Positions 44,717 through 52,040 of a stretch of DNA of 64,000 nucleotides are shown here, piece by piece (within the stretch, counting starts at the first letter, position 1; each line of letters starts with the position of its first letter). Under the pieces are notes generated by a model, which did no database searches, was not told where the DNA came from, and was given only the letters and a program-made list of their open reading frames with translations. A program made the translations under genes and the position numbers. Source of the DNA: a virus; IMG/VR virus record IMGVR_UViG_3300020572_000005, positions 50,199 through 114,198 of that record. One strand, 5' to 3'.

Positions 44717-44920
44717 TTACTCTCCTTGTGTGTTACTGGCCGCAGATTCTTCCTGGGCCTTGGCTTGTGCTACTACTGCTTCAAGGAAACTGGTTAGTTT
44801 GTTGTAAACTTCTCCAATCTCCTTCATTTCTGCGGCACGGAAGGCACCGCGTGTGCTTGCTAAGTCAACGATATCTTTTAACAGATTTAAATCGGCGATA
44901 GTAATTTCTTTGTTTTCCAT
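44717..44920 (-). CDS. Small conserved phage protein, 67 aa
   Basis: The protein begins MENKEITIADLNLLKDIVDL and has a second helix (RGAFRAAEMKEIGEVYNKLT). A Glu/Gln/Ala tail ends the product. The pattern IADLN...RGAF....E....Y.KLT is one I associate with short T4-like cyanophage proteins. It sits 2 nt before the 43965-44714 gene and its ATG follows a TTAAATA-TCTAT sequence. Function unknown. Confidence 0.65.
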   Translation of the reverse strand: MENKEITIADLNLLKDIVDLASTRGAFRAAEMKEIGEVYNKLTSFLEAVVAQAKAQEESAASNTQGE

Positions 44921-44925
44921 ATAGA

Positions 44926-44932
44926 TATTTAA
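44926..44932 (-). promoter_or_regulatory. Late-promoter-like TTAAATA before a start codon
   Basis: Minus-strand TTAAATA is followed by TCTAT and ATG at 44920, the same spacing seen at 43673 and 60356. It deviates from TATAAATA, so it is weaker evidence. Confidence 0.35.
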
Positions 44933-45018
44933 TAAAAAAATGTGCAGTGCAAAAGTTTTTTACTGTGGATTACACTCAAAACTGGTCACTTAGGACAAAT
45001 TGATCATCCTAAACTAGA

Positions 45019-45252
45019 TTAAAATTCTACCAATTGCTTTACATCTTTTGTTGGAACCCACATGACATTGTGAATGTCTTGTTTGACTTTTACCGGAAGA
45101 TCAGCATGCACCAACACACGTTTTTCCTGTTCTCTTACTACAGTACCGATAAATGGCACTCCAGCAAAACGTCCAAATACTCTGGATCCAAGATCAAACT
45201 TTGACCCTGGAGCATCTTTGTTTTTGTTGGCAAAGTATTCGGCGTAGCCCAT
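45019..45252 (-). CDS. Small hypothetical phage protein, 77 aa
   Basis: The product is MGYAEYFANKNKDAPGSKF followed by a beta-rich core (SRVFGRFAGVPFIGTVVREQ). It resembles a small SH3-like barrel by strand pattern. Its start shares a base with the upstream stop (TAATG). About 100 nt without a gene follow it; I see nothing there except AT-rich sequence and a possible TTGCAC-like element. Confidence 0.6.
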   Translation of the reverse strand: MGYAEYFANKNKDAPGSKFDLGSRVFGRFAGVPFIGTVVREQEKRVLVHADLPVKVKQDIHNVMWVPTKDVKQLVEF

Positions 45253-45479
45253 TATTCAAAATGCTCTTTTAATGTTTTTACACTTTCACTAATTGTGCAT
45301 TTAACAATGCCTTGTTGGAATGTGGTCATGGCACAATGCATAGGTGTTGCATCTACAACTTGAATGCATTCTTCAATTAACAATTCTGCAAATTTTTCCA
45401 ATGGAATATACACATCGTCGGGTAAGTTGTCTATTTTTAATCCTGCCTGCAATGCAAGATCGTGTAGTTTTTGTTTCAT
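45252..45479 (-). CDS. Small hypothetical phage protein, 75 aa
   Basis: Helical N-terminus (MKQKLHDLALQAGLKID) followed by EKFAELLIEECIQVVDATPM, a pattern of KFAEL(I/L)..EC seen in small conserved phage proteins. It is coupled by TAATG overlaps on both sides. No function recognised. Confidence 0.6.
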   Translation of the reverse strand: MKQKLHDLALQAGLKIDNLPDDVYIPLEKFAELLIEECIQVVDATPMHCAMTTFQQGIVKCTISESVKTLKEHFE

Positions 45480-45799
45480 TATTTAACTCCAAATTCTTGT
45501 TCCAGGTCTCCATCATTATAAAAGAAACCTTGTCCTTGATCGTATTTGTTCTGTGCCAGTTGTTCAAATGTTTCTCCGTCGTAAAATTTCTCAATGACCA
45601 TACGCCATCGTTCTTCAGGATAATCAATTAGTTCAAATTCGTCAACTCGGCCGTAGCCGTCATAGGTGCCACGTACACGATCGCCGTTCTTAAACAGCAC
45701 AACAACACCCGAAGCAAATGCCCAAGGTGTGTTTCTTACTGCAACCTCTGCCATTACAGGCTTGTCTGATTTGGCACAACGCCAACTGAAGAATCCCAT
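45479..45799 (-). CDS. Conserved phage protein, MGFFSWRCAKSDKP type
   Basis: ATG 45799 gives a 106-residue protein beginning MGFFSWRCAKSDKPVMAEVA; the upstream in-frame ATG at 45961 lies inside the neighbouring gene. The N-terminal motif GFFSW(K/R)C is common among T4-like phage proteins. A KNGDRVRGTYDGYGRVD beta hairpin follows. It lies 4 nt after the VWA-protein stop. Function unknown. Confidence 0.7.
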   Translation of the reverse strand: MGFFSWRCAKSDKPVMAEVAVRNTPWAFASGVVVLFKNGDRVRGTYDGYGRVDEFELIDYPEERWRMVIEKFYDGETFEQLAQNKYDQGQGFFYNDGDLEQEFGVK

Positions 45800-45803
45800 T
45801 TTA

Positions 45804-47111
45804 TTATGCCTCTTCATCTTCACCATAGTAGGCATATTGACCGAATGGTGGAACAATAGATCTGGTACCATGCAAGATGAACACAGTTTCTGTATAGTTC
45901 TCGTCGCCCCAGCTACCATATGGGTATCCGTCTGTGAACATGACCAGTCGCTTGGGCTCAATCTCGTTGTGTTTTAAATACTGGTACACACAATCGAAAT
46001 CTGTGCCGCCGCCACCTGCTGGCTCGTAGTCGCAGATAGTGTCCAAATTGTCTGAATCGTATTGCACAGGATTGTAAGTTTCTGTATCAAAACTAACCAC
46101 ATGGATTTTATACGCAGGGAACGATTCCATAATGCCTTGGATCTCACTTAAGAAGTCCTTTAACATGGCCTCGCCAATAGAACCCGATGTGTCGATTGCC
46201 ACTGCAATATCGATCATGGGCTCCAGCTTCATACCAGGCATAATAGCATCCATGTCCCAACCTTTACGGCCGGTTCGCATCCAGGTGTAGTCACTCTTAA
46301 TAGTGCTTTCTAACTGCATACGGAGCAGTTCGCGCCAGTTCATTTTGGGCTCAGTCAAGTCCTTTAAGATACGACGAACACCTGCGGGCAAGTTACCTGC
46401 GCCATCTGCGTCTGCGGCCACAGCCGACAACATAGCTTCTTTAATCTCGTCTTTAATTTGCTGACGATCCTCGGCACTTAACTTGGGACGACCCTTGCCT
46501 TTTTTGTCGCCTTCTTCGCCTTCCTCACCAGAGCCGCCACTGTCGTCATCACCCTCACCATCCAAGTGCTCGTCAATCATCTGTTCCATCAATTTGCCAA
46601 TGTCGATTTTGTCTGCTTTTTCATACAAGATATCGTACACTTCCTCGGCACATAGGCCTTCATACTTTTTGTCGTACAAGCAAGGAACACTGGTAATGAA
46701 CTCGCCGACACCGTGCTTCTTCAAGTCCCCGTTCACACAATAGTCGTCTGCAATATTCCACAACATGGGATCCCGCTCACCTCTGCGTCCAAAGTGGTCA
46801 TACACACAATGCAACACCTCGTGCCCAAACAGGAACTCTACTTCTTTGGGCTTCAGCAGTTTAATAAACTTGCAATTATAATAAAAATTACGGCCATCTG
46901 TTGCGGCAGTAGGGCACCATTCGTCTGCGTTGACAAGCTTCAACCGAGTTGCCAAGTTACCAAAGAAACTGGCCTTAAGCAACAGGCCCACACGGGCAGT
47001 GGTCAAAATTTCTCGTACTTCTCGATCCAGTTTAGGATCCATTTTACCTACGAGATCTTTAAACTTGTCGTTTTCTTTAGAATCTGCGGTAGTACCTTTT
47101 TTGGCGCTCAT
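45804..47111 (-). CDS. VWA-like protein with HExxH metallopeptidase domain
   Basis: This 435-residue protein has an N-terminal putative metallopeptidase domain with H97-E98-V-L-H101 (FGHEVLHCVYDH) and a C-terminal von Willebrand A domain with the MIDAS motif D307-T-S-G-S311. An acidic linker (GDDDSGGSGEEGEEGDKKGK) lies between. This matches DUF2201-type VWA proteins, which usually pair with MoxR AAA+ ATPases as here (47536-48621). Such pairs probably remodel or mature protein complexes. It has its own near-consensus promoter (47139-47167). The role in phage is unknown. Confidence 0.85.
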   Translation of the reverse strand: MSAKKGTTADSKENDKFKDLVGKMDPKLDREVREILTTARVGLLLKASFFGNLATRLKLVNADEWCPTAATDGRNFYYNCKFIKLLKPKEVEFLFGHEVLHCVYDHFGRRGERDPMLWNIADDYCVNGDLKKHGVGEFITSVPCLYDKKYEGLCAEEVYDILYEKADKIDIGKLMEQMIDEHLDGEGDDDSGGSGEEGEEGDKKGKGRPKLSAEDRQQIKDEIKEAMLSAVAADADGAGNLPAGVRRILKDLTEPKMNWRELLRMQLESTIKSDYTWMRTGRKGWDMDAIMPGMKLEPMIDIAVAIDTSGSIGEAMLKDFLSEIQGIMESFPAYKIHVVSFDTETYNPVQYDSDNLDTICDYEPAGGGGTDFDCVYQYLKHNEIEPKRLVMFTDGYPYGSWGDENYTETVFILHGTRSIVPPFGQYAYYGEDEEA

Positions 47112-47138
47112 AACATTCCTTTTGTTGCTTATGTATGT

Positions 47139-47167
47139 ATTATAGCAGAATATGCATTATTCGTCAA
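47139..47167 (-). promoter_or_regulatory. Sigma70-type promoter TTGACG-17-TATAAT
   Basis: Minus-strand -35 TTGACG (47167-47162) and -10 TATAAT (47144-47139) are exactly 17 nt apart, ahead of the VWA gene at 47111. A ribosome site AAAAGGAA lies just before the ATG. Confidence 0.75.
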
Positions 47168-47169
47168 GC

Positions 47170-47502
47170 TCAAACAGTGTTAGGATGACTCAACATAAAC
47201 CAATTTAGTTCTTTGTCTGTGGCCACATAGATTCTATAATCATTGTACCGAGCACTGTATGCCCACAAAGGATTGACGTCATCCGGCTCAAACAGCAGGG
47301 GATTGGCACTACCGCTTTTGATCATGGCAACACGGGTTTCAACATCTTGGCTCCATCCGAATGTCTTATTAAACCATTTCCGACCATGATCAAAATCTAA
47401 CACACCTGTGCCTTTCCAGTGTGCCTTTGAGAATTCAATCATGTACTGAAAATATTCTTTTTGACTGTACCGCTTGTCGAGTCTAGTAATTTTGTATTTC
47501 AT
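47170..47502 (-). CDS. Small hypothetical phage protein, 110 aa
   Basis: The protein has an aromatic, charged core (SQKEYFQYMIEFSKAHW, DFDHGRKWFNKTFGW) and ends NWFMLSHPNTV. It lies between the VWA gene and the MoxR gene, separated from the latter by a 22-nt hairpin. It may be a third component of the MoxR/VWA pair, which is speculation. No motif recognised. Confidence 0.6.
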   Translation of the reverse strand: MKYKITRLDKRYSQKEYFQYMIEFSKAHWKGTGVLDFDHGRKWFNKTFGWSQDVETRVAMIKSGSANPLLFEPDDVNPLWAYSARYNDYRIYVATDKELNWFMLSHPNTV

Positions 47503-47508
47503 AATAAA

Positions 47509-47530
47509 GAAGCGGTATCTCTACCGCTTC
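47509..47530 (-). terminator. Terminator-like hairpin after the MoxR gene
   Basis: On the minus strand GAAGCGGTA-GAGA-TACCGCTTC is a perfect 9-bp stem followed by TTTATTATG, which includes the next start codon. It lies after the MoxR stop at 47536. Confidence 0.6.
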
Positions 47531-47535
47531 CTTGT

Positions 47536-48621
47536 TTACGCTCTAGCCTGCAAAATGTACTTGCCGTACTTTTGGTGGAACTCGTCAAAGTTCTTTAGCT
47601 TGGTAGGTTGGAATGGCAAGTCGTATGTGGTAAGAGCAATACGAGCACCCATAACAACTAGTTCTGTCTCAAAGTTCTTCATCATGTAGCCAAGAAAGTT
47701 GTCGGACATGTTATGGAACTCTTTATCTGGCACTTTACGAGCCACTGCATCTTTGAGCTCGTAGCACATGGAGATAACCAAACTGTACATGGCACTGACT
47801 TCTTTAACAGACAGGTCGGTTACCTTGCCGCTTAAGATATCCTCGGGCTTGGGCAGTTTAGAACTAATCTTACGATGAGCCATAAACTTAACAGCAAGGC
47901 CTTCGCCAATTGTACCAGCAATTAAGTTGGTCAAAGTATCGTTGTCTGTGTCCTCGTCATCCAACAACTGGCTCACAAAGGTCCATGAGCGTGGAGTAGC
48001 AAAGGCACGGCTGGCACTCTTAGCGTCAAAGTCGTACAGGTCCTGTTTGGCAAAACTCAAATAACCCACAACATCTTTGTGGATGTTGTGTTGAACAGCC
48101 CAGGCCTGGTAACTGGCAAAGTCCACCTTCATCTCTTGGTGGATGAAACGATTGGCAAGCGGAGTAGGCATACGATAGGTAACGCCTTTGTCGCTTTCTC
48201 TGTTGCCGGCGGCCACCATAACAACATTGTCCGGCAGTTTATACTTGCCTACACGACGATTCAAAATAAGTTGGTAAGCGGCTGCCTGTACGTTGCCTGC
48301 GGCACTGTTCATCTCGTCCAAGAACAGCACTACAATAGGATACTGGCTGGCAGTTTCCTCGTCGGGCAGGTCGATGGGCGGTGCCCAGTCCATCTTGCCA
48401 ATTTCTTTATTGTAAAAAGGAATGCCTCGAATGTCTGTGGGCTCCATCTGTCCCAGTCGGCAGTCGTACATAATGCCACCTAGCTCGTTTGCAAGTTCCT
48501 CTACCAGTTCGGATTTACCGATACCGGGAGGACCCCAAAGGAACAGCGGGCGTTTAACTTTAAATGCTTTTAACAAACTCTTGCGAGCCTGCGTAGAGGT
48601 AACGGTACGGGTATCTGACAT
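47536..48621 (-). CDS. MoxR-type AAA+ ATPase
   Basis: The 361-residue product has Walker A GPPGIGKS at 30-37 and Walker B IVVLFLDEMN at about 97-106, with the insertion VTYRMPTPLANRF typical of MoxR family proteins. These ATPases act with VWA-domain partners such as the gene at 45804-47111. ATP-driven remodelling of a protein complex is the known theme. It has an optimal promoter (48648-48676) and AAGGAAG ribosome site. The target is unknown. Confidence 0.9.
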   Translation of the reverse strand: MSDTRTVTSTQARKSLLKAFKVKRPLFLWGPPGIGKSELVEELANELGGIMYDCRLGQMEPTDIRGIPFYNKEIGKMDWAPPIDLPDEETASQYPIVVLFLDEMNSAAGNVQAAAYQLILNRRVGKYKLPDNVVMVAAGNRESDKGVTYRMPTPLANRFIHQEMKVDFASYQAWAVQHNIHKDVVGYLSFAKQDLYDFDAKSASRAFATPRSWTFVSQLLDDEDTDNDTLTNLIAGTIGEGLAVKFMAHRKISSKLPKPEDILSGKVTDLSVKEVSAMYSLVISMCYELKDAVARKVPDKEFHNMSDNFLGYMMKNFETELVVMGARIALTTYDLPFQPTKLKNFDEFHQKYGKYILQARA

Positions 48622-48647
48622 AGTGCTTCCTTGTTGCTAATGTATGT

Positions 48648-48676
48648 ATTATACTGTTAAACTGTTTTTCCGTCAA
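48648..48676 (-). promoter_or_regulatory. Sigma70-type promoter TTGACG-17-TATAAT
   Basis: TTGACG (48676-48671) and TATAAT (48653-48648) are 17 nt apart on the minus strand, directly upstream of the MoxR gene. Confidence 0.75.
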
Positions 48677-49046
48677 CCAGCCTGCGGATGCGTACACCCA
48701 TGTCTTCTTCTGTGTCGCCTTTGCCTGTGAGCATGTAGGCAGTGTACTCTACCATGTCTGCTTCTTTAAACTCCAAAGCAATGCCCAAGTTCTTAAACAC
48801 AAGGTTAACTTGTTTAAGAGTTTCTTCCACTGTTTTTTGCACAATGTCTACATGGCTGGAGTCTACCTCGTCATCATCGTAGCCCATCTCGTCTGTCAGC
48901 ACTTTGTGGAAGGACATTTCGTCATCCATAATGCAGAACTTACCAAACGCCTTGTTTAGCGTTTCGTCGCCAAAGTCTTCAATGTGTTCACCAATGTCGT
49001 TAGTGTCGATATCGCTAAGGCGTTCTTGTTTTGTGTATGTATGCAT
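48657..49046 (-). CDS. Hypothetical acidic protein, 129 aa
   Basis: The start MHTYTKQERLSDIDTND has an AAAAGGAGCC ribosome site. The product is strongly acidic (DDEMSFHKVLTDEMGYDDDE), soluble, and mostly helical. It lies between the metallophosphoesterase and MoxR genes, has its own promoter (49076-49104), and its 3' end contains the MoxR promoter. Acidic composition could suit a mimic of DNA or an adaptor, but nothing is recognised. Confidence 0.55.
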   Translation of the reverse strand: MHTYTKQERLSDIDTNDIGEHIEDFGDETLNKAFGKFCIMDDEMSFHKVLTDEMGYDDDEVDSSHVDIVQKTVEETLKQVNLVFKNLGIALEFKEADMVEYTAYMLTGKGDTEEDMGVRIRRLVDGKTV

Positions 49047-49075
49047 AGTTGGCTCCTTTTAGTTACTATACAAGT

Positions 49076-49104
49076 ATTATAGCAAAATGGGAATTATGGG
49101 TCAA
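49076..49104 (-). promoter_or_regulatory. Sigma70-type promoter TTGACC-17-TATAAT
   Basis: TTGACC (49104-49099) and TATAAT (49081-49076) are 17 nt apart on the minus strand, before the gene at 49046. Confidence 0.75.
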
Positions 49105-49134
49105 CCAGGCTAAAAGTGTCTATTTTTTAAGCAG

Positions 49135-49166
49135 AATGTAGTGTTGTTTTTACGCAACACTACATT
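49135..49166 (-). terminator. 12-bp hairpin over the metallophosphoesterase stop
   Basis: AATGTAGTGTTG and CAACACTACATT form a perfect 12-bp stem with an 8-nt loop. The gene's stop codon (49160) lies inside the stem. No run of U follows on the minus strand, so this may stabilise the mRNA end rather than terminate. Confidence 0.5.
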
Positions 49167-49762
49167 GTGGGTCCGTTGCCGTTTTTAAAGCCTACCGCAC
49201 CGCCTTCTGCTTCTATGCGTTTGATAACGTCTTCAAACAAGATAGGGGCAAAGTCGGTCTGTTCCACGCAGACACAATGGTAACGAGGATCGATGTCATC
49301 ACTATACAATACAGTACCAGTTTTAGCATCAACTCCGCGAGCTTTCTTCACACGACTGGCGTGCAAGTGTCCGTGAATGTTGGTACCAAAACGACCTAAC
49401 GATGCTTCGTGCACCGGGATATGACTCAAGATCATTCCGTTCATCACATGGTATGCACGTAATTCTCGGAAGTATTCGCGGTATTCAACATCAGGAAAGA
49501 TGTCATGGTTGCCGCGGATCAACACCTTGTCGCCATTCAATCTAGCCAATGTTTTTAAACTCTTGCGGTTAATAACAACATCGCCTAAATGGTACACCTT
49601 GTCGTTTGGCCGAACACGATCGTTCCAACGCTTTACCATTTCCTCATCCATTTCATCTGGATCAGTCCATGGCCGAATCTTTGTGATCCCGTCTGCTTCT
49701 GTGAATCGGCACACGCCGGCATGACCAAAGTGTGTGTCGCTGGTTAAAAATACTGCTGGCAT
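49160..49762 (-). CDS. Calcineurin-like metallophosphoesterase
   Basis: The 200-residue product has the family signature in order: FLTSDTHFGHAG (D9, H11), HLGDVVINRK, IRGNHDIFP, SHIPVHE and NIHGHLHASRV. These bind two metal ions and hydrolyse phosphoesters. Length and motif set match the small phage and bacterial metallophosphoesterases; the substrate is unknown. It has an AAAGGAG ribosome site and a near-consensus promoter (49788-49816). Confidence 0.9.
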   Translation of the reverse strand: MPAVFLTSDTHFGHAGVCRFTEADGITKIRPWTDPDEMDEEMVKRWNDRVRPNDKVYHLGDVVINRKSLKTLARLNGDKVLIRGNHDIFPDVEYREYFRELRAYHVMNGMILSHIPVHEASLGRFGTNIHGHLHASRVKKARGVDAKTGTVLYSDDIDPRYHCVCVEQTDFAPILFEDVIKRIEAEGGAVGFKNGNGPTM

Positions 49763-49787
49763 TGTGTGCTCCTTTCTTTAATGTAAT

Positions 49788-49816
49788 ATTATAACATTTT
49801 GGGTATATTTGGTCAA
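49788..49816 (-). promoter_or_regulatory. Sigma70-type promoter TTGACC-17-TATAAT
   Basis: TTGACC (49816-49811) and TATAAT (49793-49788) are 17 nt apart, just before the metallophosphoesterase; the -35 lies in the end of the upstream gene. Confidence 0.75.
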
Positions 49817-50298
49817 TCAGCAGAAAGTATTACTTCTTGCCAGGTGTGATCACCCATGTACTTGACCTGCATTATGTACTGATAATCTTCTGGAGTACCG
49901 GTGCTCCAGTCCTTGGGACCATTGAGCACCAACAGATTTTTTTCATGCCGTCGGTGCCACACTAACCAATAGCAGTTGCCCATGACAATTTGAAAATGGT
50001 ACTCTGCGGCATACACAGCGTCGGTTACATCGAGCCGTCGTTTGATCGCTTGTGCTTGTTTTTCTAGTACTGAGACCAGTTCCATGATACGATCATACTC
50101 TTGCTGAGCATACATCCTAGCATGATTGATCATTACATCCTTTTGCTTTTCAACTGGGATTAGATCAAACTTGGGTCCACCGGATTCAGTGGCATAGGGA
50201 GTTACATTACGGTTAAAAAAATGAACCAGTGTGTTGCCGGTTGAAACATCAAAACTGTTTCTTCCTTTGGCGGAGTTTGTGTGATCTGAGTCATCCAT
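49813..50298 (-). CDS. DUF2452-like protein
   Basis: ATG 50298 (MDDSDHTNSAKGRNSF) is preferred to 50310 by the conserved start. The 161-residue product has GGPKFDLIPVEKQKDV followed by a coiled region (MYAQQEYDRIMELVSVLEKQ) and NCYWLVWHR, the pattern of DUF2452 domain proteins found in bacteria and phages. No function is known for the family. It ends the gene group before the tRNA array. Confidence 0.7.
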   Translation of the reverse strand: MDDSDHTNSAKGRNSFDVSTGNTLVHFFNRNVTPYATESGGPKFDLIPVEKQKDVMINHARMYAQQEYDRIMELVSVLEKQAQAIKRRLDVTDAVYAAEYHFQIVMGNCYWLVWHRRHEKNLLVLNGPKDWSTGTPEDYQYIMQVKYMGDHTWQEVILSAD

Positions 50299-50303
50299 GC
50301 ACG

Positions 50304-50510
50304 TCAGCACTCGATGTCAATGTGTCGACCCTTGTCAAGGTCTAGTCGGAGATTTCTGCTCACACGTTCTGCTATGATTTGATCAAGTCTTCGTTCTTCA
50401 ATTTTTTTACTGTAATCTTGTTCTCGTTGTTTGTCCATACGAGTCTGATCTAGTCGATACTGTTCTAGATTGTACTTTATAACGTTTTGTTCGGCTCTTG
50501 ATATTTGCAT
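50304..50510 (-). CDS. Small charged helical protein, 68 aa
   Basis: ATG 50510 (MQISRAEQNVIKYNLEQYRL) is preferred to 50525, which overlaps the neighbour. The whole product is charged and helical (EQDYSKKIEERRLDQIIAER), suggesting a coiled-coil or nucleic-acid-binding helix. It lies 5 nt ahead of the DUF2452 gene. Confidence 0.5.
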   Translation of the reverse strand: MQISRAEQNVIKYNLEQYRLDQTRMDKQREQDYSKKIEERRLDQIIAERVSRNLRLDLDKGRHIDIEC

Positions 50511-50515
50511 TTTGA

Positions 50516-50863
50516 TTAATCCCAATACATTTGGTTATTTTTTTGAAAATAATAATCTTTTACTAAATCCGTCATGTCGCTGTGATCAACTCTGTACTGT
50601 TGATGATTAACTGATATTCTTACATAACTTGCTGGGGCACTTTCGGGCCTGGGCGTTGTGGTTTTGTAATGAATAAACCAATGCTGATTAGGTGTCGTAA
50701 AAGAACAACCATTGTTGTCAAGCCAATTATCTAGTAGATATTCAAACTGTTCTGCAGACATTGCATACGTGTGTGCATGTGCATCTGTGACACGTATGGT
50801 GATGTCAACTGACTGCTTGTCTTTAAACAGGTATATTTTTAACGATTTTTTAAATGCAAGCAT
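50516..50863 (-). CDS. Hypothetical protein, 115 aa
   Basis: A soluble protein starting MLAFKKSLKIYLFKDKQSVD with alternating strands and a WLDNNGCSFTTPNQHWFIHY block. It is the first gene after the tRNA cluster on this strand; 16 nt separate it from the tRNA-Gly 3' end. No family recognised. Confidence 0.5.
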   Translation of the reverse strand: MLAFKKSLKIYLFKDKQSVDITIRVTDAHAHTYAMSAEQFEYLLDNWLDNNGCSFTTPNQHWFIHYKTTTPRPESAPASYVRISVNHQQYRVDHSDMTDLVKDYYFQKNNQMYWD

Positions 50864-50879
50864 GTAACAATATTTTAAA

Positions 50880-50953
50880 TGGAGCGGAGTGAGAGAATCG
50901 AACTCTCGACCGAAGATTGGAAATCTGCTGTTTTGCCATTAAACTAACCCCGC
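50880..50953 (-). tRNA. tRNA-Gly (UCC)
   Basis: A cloverleaf with acceptor GCGGGGT/ACTCCGC (one wobble pair), anticodon loop TTTCCAA and T-loop TTCGATT is readable on the minus strand. The 3' CCA is encoded. Confidence 0.9.
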
Positions 50954-50962
50954 ATACTAACT

Positions 50963-51037
50963 TGGTACCTGGACACGGTTTCGAACCGCGGACCCTCTCC
51001 GTGTAAAGGAGACGCTCTACCCCTGAGCTATCCAGGC
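50963..51037 (-). tRNA. tRNA-Val (UAC)
   Basis: Acceptor GCCTGGA/TCCAGGT with a G-U end pair, anticodon stem TCTCC/GGAGA around loop TTTACAC, T-loop TTCGAAA and encoded ACCA. Confidence 0.9.
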
Positions 51038-51050
51038 TTCTATTCTACTT

Positions 51051-51124
51051 TGGTCTCGGTAGCAGGAATCGAACCTACGCTCGAACGTCCCAAACGTTCA
51101 GTGATACCATTTCACCATACCGAG
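51051..51124 (-). tRNA. tRNA-Pro (UGG)
   Basis: C1-G72 acceptor CTCGGTA/TACCGAG, as usual for bacterial tRNA-Pro, anticodon loop TTTGGGA inside GAACG/CGTTC, and encoded CCA. Confidence 0.9.
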
Positions 51125-51130
51125 AAAAAC

Positions 51131-51283
51131 TTAACTGGGAATTATATGAGGCAAATACGGAACTGCTCTAGGACCGTGCAGTTGTTGCAACAACTTACGA
51201 GCCTCTTCTGCAGAGTCAGCACCCACACGAGCCTTAAACTCTCGACCATCTGGTCCTCTAACTGTTGCTTCGTATAATTTCAT
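51131..51283 (-). CDS. 50-residue protein inside the tRNA array
   Basis: This short gene runs between tRNA-Thr and tRNA-Pro. It starts MKLYEATVRGPDGREFKARV and ends LPHIIPS. The N-terminal half looks like a beta hairpin and the middle an amphipathic helix (ADSAEEARKLLQQL). It would be cotranscribed with the tRNAs. The upstream sequence lacks a strong ribosome site, so confidence is moderate. Confidence 0.6.
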   Translation of the reverse strand: MKLYEATVRGPDGREFKARVGADSAEEARKLLQQLHGPRAVPYLPHIIPS

Positions 51284-51298
51284 TTTGTAACTTTAAAA

Positions 51299-51373
51299 TG
51301 GTGCCCAATGTCTGATTCGAACAGACGACCTACCGCTTACAAGGCGGTTGCTCTACCCCTGAGCCAATCGGGC
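51299..51373 (-). tRNA. tRNA-Thr (UGU)
   Basis: Acceptor GCCCGAT/ATTGGGC, anticodon stem ACCGC/GCGGT around CTTGTAA, T-loop TTCGAAT, encoded ACCA. Confidence 0.9.
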
Positions 51374-51380
51374 GTGTTTC

Positions 51381-51388
51381 TATTTATA
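51381..51388 (-). promoter_or_regulatory. TATAAATA between tRNA-Leu and tRNA-Thr
   Basis: An exact minus-strand TATAAATA lies in the 18-nt spacer, 7 nt ahead of the tRNA-Thr 5' end. It could restart late transcription of the tRNA array. Confidence 0.45.
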
Positions 51389-51391
51389 GAC

Positions 51392-51477
51392 TGGTGCGAG
51401 TGGCCGGAATCGAACCGGCACGCCATTACAGCGGCAGATTTTAAGTCTGCTGTGGCTACCGATTACACCACACTCGC
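51392..51477 (-). tRNA. tRNA-Leu (UAA)
   Basis: A class II tRNA with acceptor GCGAGTG/CACTCGC, anticodon stem GCAGA/TCTGC around CTTAAAA, a long variable arm, and encoded CCA. Confidence 0.9.
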
Positions 51478-51494
51478 ATTTCTAACTTGTATAT

Positions 51495-51523
51495 ATTATA
51501 CAATAAATCGAGTTAATTGTCAA
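51495..51523 (-). promoter_or_regulatory. Perfect sigma70 promoter TTGACA-17-TATAAT for the tRNA array
   Basis: TTGACA (51523-51518) and TATAAT (51500-51495) match the consensus fully with a 17-nt spacer, starting transcription into tRNA-Leu and the following tRNAs. Confidence 0.85.
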
Positions 51524-51533
51524 CCAGAAGAGA

Positions 51534-52040
51534 TTAACTGTTTAGGACTTTGGCAACCGAATTCATCACTGCGGCAATACGTCCAATATCACGAAGCTGT
51601 TCTACTGTGTAGCCTTCTTGCTTGAGTGTTTCGTAATGTGCCTTAACACAGAAGTGGCACCGGCCAACAATACTTGCGGCCAAACTAAATGCTTCAAAGT
51701 TTGATTTGGTAGTTCCACCATGTGATGCAATAGCGTTCATGCGTAACTGTGCTGGCAGTCCTTTTAGAGCAGGATCATCAGCCATTTCAATGTAAGGATA
51801 CCACACATTGTTCTGTGCCATGATGCTGGCAGCAGTCATTGCTGACTCTGCGTGTACCGGAGCATCTGCTAAAATTACTGATAGGATCTTTCCGTTACCA
51901 GTTGCGGCCAATGCGGCCACGGCACAACCCATAGCCACATCTGCATCTAATGTACTACGCAAAAGTACTGCATCAAGATTTAACTTGGTGTCCTTTGCGT
52001 AGTCTGGCAATGCACCTTTGACGGCGTCGATGAAACTCAT
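51534..52040 (-). CDS. ahpD: AhpD-like alkylhydroperoxidase (carboxymuconolactone decarboxylase fold)
   Basis: The catalytic motif C128-HF-C131-x3-H135 (RCHFCVKAHYE) is present in a 168-residue protein, close to the usual 170-180. In known bacteria AhpD reduces the peroxiredoxin AhpC. Here it is the last gene of an ahpC-aldolase-BI1-ahpD operon, with the start sharing a base with the BI-1 stop (TAATG). Host-derived acquisition is likely. It would detoxify peroxides during infection. Confidence 0.85.
   Translation of the reverse strand: MSFIDAVKGALPDYAKDTKLNLDAVLLRSTLDADVAMGCAVAALAATGNGKILSVILADAPVHAESAMTAASIMAQNNVWYPYIEMADDPALKGLPAQLRMNAIASHGGTTKSNFEAFSLAASIVGRCHFCVKAHYETLKQEGYTVEQLRDIGRIAAVMNSVAKVLNS

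Noticed and set aside
44999-45018. Search for attachment sites or integrase genes
   Set aside because: No integrase, recombinase or direct-repeat att pair was found in the window.
45479-45961. Longer 160-codon version of the MGFFSWRC protein
   Set aside because: The extra N-terminus lies inside the VWA gene and is of odd composition; the conserved motif begins at the ATG 45799.
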